The position numbers and the translations under genes were made by a program. From Urbifossiella limnaea (GTDB taxonomy: Bacteria > Planctomycetota > Planctomycetia > Gemmatales > Gemmataceae), in assembly GCF_007747215.1 (NCBI RefSeq), contig NZ_CP036273.1:7114322-7178321 (forward strand): a stretch of DNA of 64,000 bases, in the 5' to 3' direction. The notes under the pieces are model-generated. The model searched no databases and was not told the DNA's origin. It was given only the letters and a program-made list of their open reading frames with translations. Of this stretch, positions 55,079 to 61,841 are shown piece by piece; the first letter of the stretch is position 1; the number at the start of each line of letters is the position of its first letter.

Positions 55079-55360
55079 GTTCCGGCACCTTCTGAGAGAA
55101 GAGGACGGGTGAGAATCCCCGACCCCGCCGGTACGGTGCCCCCACCGGCGGCCAGACCTGAGCCGGGGCACGAGCATCGGACCGTGGTGGGACGGGGGAA
55201 ACCGCCTGGGAAACCGGCCGGCGACGGGTGAGTAGCGAGTCCGCGACGGCTCAGGTCTGTACAAGCGACACTACGACCGGGGAACGCGGGTACGCGGCGG
55301 GGCCCGCGGCGAAATAGGCCGCAGACCCGGCGTGAGCCGACCAAACCCCCCAACCAGCAG

Positions 55361-55379
55361 TGTAGACACTACCTCTACA
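55361..55379. promoter_or_regulatory. Short inverted repeat, candidate operator
   Basis: TGTAGA and TCTACA arms flank CACTACC. The site is AT-rich against the local background, ~280 bp upstream of the metallopeptidase-motif gene and ~400 bp upstream of the TIR gene. It has the size of a dimeric repressor site; there is no other support. Confidence 0.25.
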
Positions 55380-55677
55380 AGACTTCCAAAGATCAAACAA
55401 GGCACTCCGATCGGGAAGGTCGGAGAAATTGCGCACGCCACGACGATTGTTCAGGGGGTGCCGATTGCAACGGTTGTCGGGTTCGGATCGCCACACCGCT
55501 CGAGTCCGGCCCGGTAGCGCAGGCAGGATTCGCGGGTCCGCGGTCGGGTGGCATCGACCCGGGAGCGCGGCCGGTCCGCTGCCGGGGATTCACCCGGAGC
55601 GGTCGCCGTGTCGCCGCTCGGGATCCCGGCCACCGCGTCACGGCTGCTCCCCGCCGGCAGCACTCGTCACTTTTCGT

Positions 55678-55706
55678 TTGCAGCGGATGAAGGGGGCTGT
55701 TAGTTT
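55678..55706 (+). promoter_or_regulatory. Weak candidate promoter of the TIR-CHAT gene
   Basis: TTGCAG (55678-55683), a 17-bp spacer and TAGTTT (55701-55706), each matching 3 of 6 consensus bases, ~74 nt before the ATG at 55780. Support is mainly the correct spacing and the AT-rich setting. Confidence 0.25.
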
Positions 55707-55779
55707 AAACCGCAGACGCTGAACATTACGTCTGGATGGAGTTGAGTAGGAGCAATTCTATTAATACGGATTTGCTTTT

Positions 55780-58700
55780 ATGGAAAACGATCGGGCGGAT
55801 TATCAATTCGACGTCTTCCTGAGCCACAACAGCAAGAACAAGGCTGAGGTCCGCGAGCTCGCCGACCGGCTCGAGTCGCGGGGCTTGAAGGTCTGGCTCG
55901 ACGAGCGGGAGTTGATACCCGGGAAGCCGATCCTGGACGCCCTGGAGGCGATCATCCGGTCGACGCGGACGGCGGTCGCGGTCATCGGGGCCGACGGACT
56001 GGGCCCGTGGCAGGTGCCGGAACTGCGGTTGTGTCTCCAGCAATTCATCAACCACCAGCTCACCGTCATCCCGCTCCTGCTGCCGGGGTGCGCCAAGCAG
56101 CCGGCCCTCCCGCTGTTTCTCGGCACCGTCTTGTGGGTCGACCTGCGGGGCGGCCTCACCGAGGAGGGGCTCGACCAACTGGAGTGGGGGATCACCGGCA
56201 AGAAGCAAACCCCCGCCCCGCCGCCGCCGCCGGCCGGGCGGTCGTACCTCGACTTCGTCCTCCAGGTCCGACCGGCCGACGACGGCCGGGACTACACCGT
56301 CCGCGCGCTCACCCCGGGGGGCGACGGCACCGGCCGGATGCGGCTCCCGTTCAGCGACGGGGCCCTCGACCGCCACCTGCTCGAGTTGCAGAACGCCGTC
56401 CTCCGGTCCGACGGGGCGCGGCGGGGCGCGGTCGCCCGGGTCGAAACGCCGGCGAAGGAACTCGGGGCCGGGTTGTACGAGGCCCTGCTCGGGGGGGCGG
56501 TCGGCGAGCGGTACGAACAGGTCCGGCGCGACGCCGTCCGGCAGGGGGCCGGGGTCCGGCTCCGGCTCGACCTCGAGTCCGCGGAGCTCAGCCGCCTCCC
56601 GTGGGAGTTCCTGTACAACCGCGCGACCGACCAGTTCCTCTGCACCCGGAACACGACACTGGTCCGGTACCTCGACACCGGCCAGCCGGTGACCCCCGCC
56701 GCGGTCGCGTGCCCGCTCCGGATCCTGGCCGTCGTGGCGTGCCCGCGCGACCTGCCCCCGATCGACGTCGCGGCCGAGAAGGCGTGTATGGAGGTGGCGC
56801 TGAAGCGCCTGACCGACCGGCGGGCGGTCGCGCTGACGTGGCTCGACGCCGCCACCTACGAGAGCCTGGAGGCGACCCTCCAGTCCGGCTCCTGGCACGT
56901 GCTCCACTTCATCGGGCACGGGCGGTACGACGCGGCCGCCGACGAGGGGCTGTTGTTCTTCGACGACGGGGCCGGGGGGATCGACGAGCGGTCCGCCCAG
57001 CAACTGGCCCTGCTGCTGGGCGACTCCCGGGCCCTGCGGCTGGTGACCCTCTGCTCGTGCGAGACGGCCGCGGGCGGCCCGACCGGCCGGCCCGGGGGCA
57101 CCGCGGCCACGCTCGTCCGCGAGGGCGTCGCCGCGGTGGTGGCGATGCAGTACGAGATCAGCGACAAGGCGGCGGTCAAGTTCTCGGAGCGGTTCTACCA
57201 GGCGCTGGCCGACGGGCTCCCCGTGGACGCGGCCGTCCTCCAGGGGCGGCGGGCCGTGGCCATGTCCGTCCGGAACTCGGTCGAGTGGGGGACGCCGGTC
57301 CTGTACACCCAGTGCGCGGACGGCGTCCTGTTCGGCATCACCCCGCAGGCCGCGGTCGCGCCGCTGCCCGTCGCACCCCCGCCGCGCCTCGTCGTGGCCT
57401 CCCCGCCCGCCCCGCCCGCCGCCGCGCCGGTGCCACAACCCGAGCGGTCCCAGGCTCCGCCGCTGATCGATGTCGCACCCCCGCCTCGCCCCGTCGAACC
57501 GGCGCCGCAACCGCTGCCCCCGCCGGTCGCGGCGCCCGTGTCGTCCCCGCCGGTCGAGCCGGGGTACTGGAAGACTCCGGAACTCCGCGTGCTGGTCATG
57601 CTGGCGTGCGCCGACGAGTCGCTCGGGCGGGAGCTCGCGCAGTACGCCCGCCGGTACGACCCGGCGCTGCCGGTGTTCCACAAGCACGAGGACGAGCCGG
57701 ACTACCACCTGTTCGCCACGAACCAGTCGTTCCTGGTCGAGTGGCGGTCTGTCCCGGCCGCCGCCCTCCCGGCCGAGGTGGACCGCTTCTTCCTCCAGGG
57801 CGACACCCGCCTGCTCGTCGTCGTGTCGGACACCCTCGCCGCGCCGGCCGGCGCGGGTCGGTACGAGCCGACCGCGGCGGCGGCCGACCTCCGGGCGCGG
57901 CTCCTGCCCCGGACCAACTACTACGGCGGGCTGATCGCCCTCGTCCCGGGCACGGCGTCGCGCACCCCGGACCTGGACCGGACGCTCGACGCGCGGGCCG
58001 TGGACCGCGACGTGCTGCGGGACGCGGTGGCGACGGTCGCCGACGGCCTCCGGCTCAAGGCGCCCCCCGGCCCGCCGCGCGAGTTCCTGGCGGGGGACTC
58101 GGTCGTCGTGAAGGCCGCCTCGACGCGCGCCGAACTGCGGGCGTGCCTGCGACTCCGCCACCTGATCTACGACCGCATGGGGTACCTGAACGACCACGTC
58201 TCCGGGTGCCCCGCGCGGCTCGAGCTCGACCGGTTCGACGGCTTCGACACCGCCGGCCGGCGGGGCACGCTCCACCTGGTCGCTCAGCTCCGGCACGGCG
58301 GGGTCGACCAGGAGGTGGTCGGGGCCGCCCGCCTGGCCTTCGCCCGGCACATCCCGGAGGAGGACCGGCCGACCCTACTCGGGCCGGACCCGACCGCGGC
58401 GCTCGTCCGCCAGTCCCGGCTGATCCGGGAGATCCTGGACGACCTGCGGGCGACGGGGGACGAGAAATCGGCGGACGTGCTCGCGGCTCAGATGGCGAAG
58501 AAGGGGTTCGGCACCCTCCCGATCCTCCAGTCGACGGACTTCGAGGCCAACAACCGGACGATCCTGCAGGACGCGGGGGACATGGCGGAGCTCAGCCGGG
58601 TGGTCGTCGCCCCCCAGTTCCGGGGGTGCGGGCTCTCCCGCCTGCTGGTCCGCGCGGCCGTCGCCGTGGCGATGGACCTCCGCAAGAAGATGCTCCTGCT

Positions 58701-59022
58701 GGAGTGCGTCCCGGGCCACGTGCCGATGTACCAGAAGTTCGGGTTCGAGGCGATCGAGGGGTGCCACACCCGCGCCCAGGACCTCGACCAGAAGGCGGTG
58801 GCGATGATGATCCGCCCGCAGAAGGGGCGGCTCGACGCGGTCGTCAAGCAAGACCTAAAGATGTTGGCCCTGGGCCCGGCCAGCGCCCTCGCGGCCCCGT
58901 ACCTGTGCCTGTGCGACAACCTGACGTGCTGGTCCACCGGCCGGTACGAGTCCCGCACCAAGCAGACCTGCCCGCTCTGCCCGCCGGCCGCGCCCGCACC
59001 GGCGCGGCCGGCCGCGGTCTAG
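55780..59022 (+). CDS. TIR-CHAT-unknown-GNAT/FeeM-like acyltransferase fusion with Cys cluster
   Basis: 1,080 residues, cytoplasmic. The ATG at 55780 is fixed by an in-frame TAA 16 bases upstream. TIR ~8-140: FDVFLSHNSKN, LKVWLDERELIPG and Glu81 in PWQVPELRL at the NADase catalytic position. CHAT ~155-520: His380 (HFIGHGRYD) and Cys427 (LCSCETA). A Pro/Ala linker (~525-595) is followed by an unrecognised alpha/beta region (~598-765). GNAT-type acyltransferase ~768-1,012: RLRHLIYDRMGYLND and LELDRFD recall FeeM/LuxI-like N-acyl synthases, and VVVAPQFRGCGLSRLL is the acyl-CoA loop. The end has a C-x-C...C...C-P-L-C cluster (~1,043-1,067), possibly zinc-binding. The downstream methyltransferase gene starts 25 bp later. 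The combination suggests a stress or defence effector that also makes or modifies an acylated small molecule; this is inference. Confidence 0.88.
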   Translation: MENDRADYQFDVFLSHNSKNKAEVRELADRLESRGLKVWLDERELIPGKPILDALEAIIRSTRTAVAVIGADGLGPWQVPELRLCLQQFINHQLTVIPLLLPGCAKQPALPLFLGTVLWVDLRGGLTEEGLDQLEWGITGKKQTPAPPPPPAGRSYLDFVLQVRPADDGRDYTVRALTPGGDGTGRMRLPFSDGALDRHLLELQNAVLRSDGARRGAVARVETPAKELGAGLYEALLGGAVGERYEQVRRDAVRQGAGVRLRLDLESAELSRLPWEFLYNRATDQFLCTRNTTLVRYLDTGQPVTPAAVACPLRILAVVACPRDLPPIDVAAEKACMEVALKRLTDRRAVALTWLDAATYESLEATLQSGSWHVLHFIGHGRYDAAADEGLLFFDDGAGGIDERSAQQLALLLGDSRALRLVTLCSCETAAGGPTGRPGGTAATLVREGVAAVVAMQYEISDKAAVKFSERFYQALADGLPVDAAVLQGRRAVAMSVRNSVEWGTPVLYTQCADGVLFGITPQAAVAPLPVAPPPRLVVASPPAPPAAAPVPQPERSQAPPLIDVAPPPRPVEPAPQPLPPPVAAPVSSPPVEPGYWKTPELRVLVMLACADESLGRELAQYARRYDPALPVFHKHEDEPDYHLFATNQSFLVEWRSVPAAALPAEVDRFFLQGDTRLLVVVSDTLAAPAGAGRYEPTAAAADLRARLLPRTNYYGGLIALVPGTASRTPDLDRTLDARAVDRDVLRDAVATVADGLRLKAPPGPPREFLAGDSVVVKAASTRAELRACLRLRHLIYDRMGYLNDHVSGCPARLELDRFDGFDTAGRRGTLHLVAQLRHGGVDQEVVGAARLAFARHIPEEDRPTLLGPDPTAALVRQSRLIREILDDLRATGDEKSADVLAAQMAKKGFGTLPILQSTDFEANNRTILQDAGDMAELSRVVVAPQFRGCGLSRLLVRAAVAVAMDLRKKMLLLECVPGHVPMYQKFGFEAIEGCHTRAQDLDQKAVAMMIRPQKGRLDAVVKQDLKMLALGPASALAAPYLCLCDNLTCWSTGRYESRTKQTCPLCPPAAPAPARPAAV

Positions 59023-59047
59023 GCGGCGCGCCGGCCGAGGAGGAGCG

Positions 59048-60307
59048 ATGGGGAAGAAGGCTGTCAGGCCCCGACCACGGCCGCCCGAGCCGGCGCCGCC
59101 GCCGGACCCGCCCGCCCCGCCGCTCGAGCCCCAGAACCTCGGCCTCCCGGGCTCGGCCGCGCGGCCGACCGGGCCGGACGAGTCGTGGCGGCGGATCGCC
59201 GCCGCCCGGGCGCCGGCCTTCGACCAGTCCGTCCCGGCCTACCTGCTCGACGCCAACTACTGGTTCCTCGACTGGAACCCGGCGTTCGACGAGCTGGTGG
59301 CCCGCCCGCTCGGGCTCAAGCGGCTCCGCAACCACGCCGAGGACTTCGTCGCCAAGCTCGAGAACGTGGACAGCGTCTACAAGCGGTCCAAGCACGTGTT
59401 CGACCCCGAGAACCCGCCGGCCATCGACACCGAGCCGCTCGCCCTCCGCACGGACCGGTACGGGCGGGTCTCGTTCCTGAAGGTGGCCGCCCAGATCATC
59501 GACGAGCGGGCCCAGCTGGTGGCCTGGTCGGTGTACCTCAACGTGACCGGGACCGAGCGGGGCGACCTGTGGGAGGACCTCCGGGTCCGGCTCGAGCGCG
59601 ACCTGAACTGGTCCCGGTACGCCATCTCCTACGACCTGCTCCTCCGCGACTTCGACGAGAACGCTGCCCTGCTCGGCCTGATGGTCGGCAAGCTGGCGGG
59701 GGCCCGGAAGGTGCTCGACCTCGGGGCCGGGACCGGGAACGGCACCCTCCGCCTGCTCCGCGCGCCGGGCGGGAAGGAGGTGTGGGCCGTCGAGTCGAAC
59801 CACGCGATGGTCCAGCAGCTGGTCGCCAAGGTCGAGCGGGCGGGGGCCGAGGCGGGGCAGGACTACTTCGGCCGGCTCCACGTCCTGAAGGAGGACATCC
59901 AGCGGCTGGACGACGTCCGCGACTTCCTCACGGCGGGCAGCTACGACGGCGCGTTGCTGGTCAACGTCCTGTACGCCCTGGACGACCCGCTGAAGTGCCT
60001 GAAGGACGTGTTCGCGCTCCTCCGGTCGGGCGGCCGGCTGGTGCTCTCGACCTCGCACCGCGACACGGACGTCGGGAAGCTGTTCGCCCGGATGCGGCAG
60101 GTGCTGGAGGCGAAGGGCCTGTTCGAGCAACTGAGGCCGAACTTCGACGACGCCCGCCGCCGGCACGACGCGATGGACGCCGCCATCCACCGCGACACGA
60201 AGTCGAGCGTGCGGTCGTACGTCGAGGGGGCGGGGTTCCGGATCGTCGACTGGCGCGAGAGCGAGTACGTGGACGCGGTCGTCGTCGTCGAGGCGGTCAA
60301 GCCGTGA
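59048..60307 (+). CDS. PAS-like domain SAM methyltransferase
   Basis: 419 residues with a strong GGAGGAG 5 bases before the ATG. The first ~40 residues are Pro-rich and disordered. Residues ~60-170 look PAS-like, with AYLLDANYWFLDWNPAFDEL at the start, as in MmyB-type ligand-binding PAS folds. Residues ~185-419 are a class I methyltransferase: motif I VLDLGAGTGNG (222-232), acidic AVESNHAM, LKEDIQRLDD, GALLVNVLYALDDP and GGRLVLSTSHRD. It is probably cytosolic and translationally linked to the TIR-CHAT-acyltransferase gene. A natural guess is that it methylates the product of that acyltransferase, with the PAS domain sensing product or redox state. No direct evidence for the substrate. Confidence 0.85.
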   Translation: MGKKAVRPRPRPPEPAPPPDPPAPPLEPQNLGLPGSAARPTGPDESWRRIAAARAPAFDQSVPAYLLDANYWFLDWNPAFDELVARPLGLKRLRNHAEDFVAKLENVDSVYKRSKHVFDPENPPAIDTEPLALRTDRYGRVSFLKVAAQIIDERAQLVAWSVYLNVTGTERGDLWEDLRVRLERDLNWSRYAISYDLLLRDFDENAALLGLMVGKLAGARKVLDLGAGTGNGTLRLLRAPGGKEVWAVESNHAMVQQLVAKVERAGAEAGQDYFGRLHVLKEDIQRLDDVRDFLTAGSYDGALLVNVLYALDDPLKCLKDVFALLRSGGRLVLSTSHRDTDVGKLFARMRQVLEAKGLFEQLRPNFDDARRRHDAMDAAIHRDTKSSVRSYVEGAGFRIVDWRESEYVDAVVVVEAVKP

Positions 60308-60403
60308 CCGCGCCCCAAGTGTCGAGGAGGCCGAACCTTACGTCAGAACCCTGCCGCGGAGTCGATCTAGTTGTAATTTGTGTATTTGACTCAATGCGTG
60401 CCT

Positions 60404-60421
60404 CGACCCCCCGGGGGGTCG
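60404..60421. terminator. Palindrome between convergent operons
   Basis: A perfect 18-bp palindrome (CGACCCCCC joined to GGGGGGTCG) sits between the convergent methyltransferase (ends 60307) and DUF1501 (ends 60466) genes. On the left it is flanked by an AT-rich stretch (60366-60396). It would form a strong hairpin in both transcripts and is the likely bidirectional terminator. Confidence 0.5.
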
Positions 60422-60465
60422 GCGGCACACAATGGCCGTGGCCCGAACGTCGCGTCGGTTCGCGG

Positions 60466-61836
60466 CTACGCGAGCACCTCGCGCACGACCTCGCCGTGGA
60501 CGTCGGTGAGGCGGAAGTCGCGGCCGGCGTGGCGGTACGTCAGGCGGGTGTGGTCGAGGCCGAGGAGGTGGAGCATCGTCGCGTGCAGGTCGTGGACGTG
60601 GACCTTGTTCTCGACCGCGAAGTAGCCGTAGTCGTCGGTCGCGCCGTGCGAGTGGCCGGCCTTCACCCCCCCGCCGGCGAGGAACATCGTGAACCCGTGC
60701 GGGTTGTGGTCGCGGCCGTCCTTCCCCTGCGCGACCGGCGTGCGGCCGAACTCGCCGCCCCAGATCACCAGCGTGTCGGCGAGCAGCCCGCGCCGCTTCA
60801 GGTCGGCGAGCAACCCGGCGACCGGCTTGTCCACCTCGCGGGCGTTCGTGGTGTGGTCGCGCTTCAGGTTCTCGTGCTGGTCCCACTTGTAGCTGTGCGT
60901 GCACTGCACGAACCGCACCCCGGCCTCGGCGAACCGGCGGGCCATCAGGCACTGCCGGCCGAAGTTCTCCGTCGCCGGCTCGTCGATGCCGTAGAGGCGG
61001 TGCGTCTCGGCGGTCTCCTTCGACAGGTCTTGCGCCAGCGGGGCGGCCGCCTGCATGCGGAACGCCGTCTCGAACGACTGGATGCGCCCCTCGGCCGCCG
61101 CGTCGGGGGCGGTCGTGCGCTGCCGCTCCAGGTCGGCGAGGAGGTCGATCTCGAGCCGCTGCTGCGCCGGCGGCGTGGTGCCGCGGACGAACGGCACCGC
61201 GGCACGGCCGGCGGGCGTGCCGGCGTTGCCGAGCGGCGTCGCCTGGTACGCCGCGGGAAGGAACGCCGACGAGTAGTTGTTCACGCCGCCGTGGGTGAGC
61301 GTCGGGCAGATGCTGACGAACCCGGGCAGGTCGCGGCCCTCGGTGCCGAGGCCGTAGGTCACCCAACTCCCCATGCTGGGGCGGACGAACGTGTCCGACC
61401 CGGTGTGGAGTTCGAGCAGCGCCCCGCCGTGACGCGAGTTCGAGCCGTGCATCGACTTGATGAAGCACAGGTCGTCGGCCCGCGCGGCGATGTGGGGGAA
61501 CAGCTCCGACGCCCACGCGCCGCTCTGGCCGTGCTGGCGGAACGCGAACGGCGACTTCAGCAGGCTCCCCGTGGCGCTCGACACGACGCGCGGCAGCGGG
61601 AACGGCAGCGGCTTGCCGTCGTCCGCGGCGAGGCGGGGCTTGTGGTCGAACGTGTCCACCTGCGACGGGCCGCCGTGCATGAACAGGAAGATGACGCGCT
61701 TCGCCTTCGGGGTGAAGTGCGGCGGCCGCGGCGCGAGCGGGTCGCGCGGCGGCGGGTCGGCGGCGGCGAGCAGGTCGGCGAGCGCGAGCCAGCCGAACCC
61801 CAGGGCGGACGAGCGGAGGGCGTCGCGGCGCGTCAT
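60466..61836 (-). CDS. DUF1501 family protein, Tat-type export
   Basis: 456 residues from the ATG at 61836, just 5 bases after the stop of the DUF1553 gene and with GGAG ~9 nt upstream. It starts MTRRDALRSSALGFGWLALA, a twin-arginine signal. The body has the DUF1501 (sulfatase/alkaline-phosphatase-like fold) landmarks: VIFLFMHGGPSQVDTFDHKP, SRHGGALLELHTG, PSMGSWVTYGLG, VIWGGEFGRTP, HNPHGFTMFLAGGG and a His-rich DLHATMLHLLGLDH. These proteins always pair with DUF1549/DUF1553 cytochromes in planctomycetes and are thought to act in the periplasm on complex substrates; the exact reaction is unknown. Confidence 0.92.
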   Translation of the reverse strand: MTRRDALRSSALGFGWLALADLLAAADPPPRDPLAPRPPHFTPKAKRVIFLFMHGGPSQVDTFDHKPRLAADDGKPLPFPLPRVVSSATGSLLKSPFAFRQHGQSGAWASELFPHIAARADDLCFIKSMHGSNSRHGGALLELHTGSDTFVRPSMGSWVTYGLGTEGRDLPGFVSICPTLTHGGVNNYSSAFLPAAYQATPLGNAGTPAGRAAVPFVRGTTPPAQQRLEIDLLADLERQRTTAPDAAAEGRIQSFETAFRMQAAAPLAQDLSKETAETHRLYGIDEPATENFGRQCLMARRFAEAGVRFVQCTHSYKWDQHENLKRDHTTNAREVDKPVAGLLADLKRRGLLADTLVIWGGEFGRTPVAQGKDGRDHNPHGFTMFLAGGGVKAGHSHGATDDYGYFAVENKVHVHDLHATMLHLLGLDHTRLTYRHAGRDFRLTDVHGEVVREVLA

Positions 61837-61841
61837 CGGCG

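Larger units (their letters stand above)
55079..55779. other. Divergent promoter region, AT-rich towards the TIR gene
   Basis: 701 bases between the divergent metallopeptidase-motif gene and the TIR-CHAT gene. No gene was recognised. The last ~120 bases before the TIR gene are markedly AT-rich for this genome. A short inverted repeat lies at 55361-55379. Confidence 0.5.

Noticed and set aside
49343-55231. A 1,962-codon open frame on the + strand opposite the metallopeptidase-motif gene
   Set aside because: It is His/Arg/Gly-rich with no domain features and mirrors the codon bias of the real minus-strand gene; long antisense frames are expected at this GC content.
60308-60465. Possible small gene between the convergent methyltransferase and DUF1501 genes
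   Set aside because: No frame with a start and coding character; the stretch is better explained by the AT-rich tract and the palindrome terminator.
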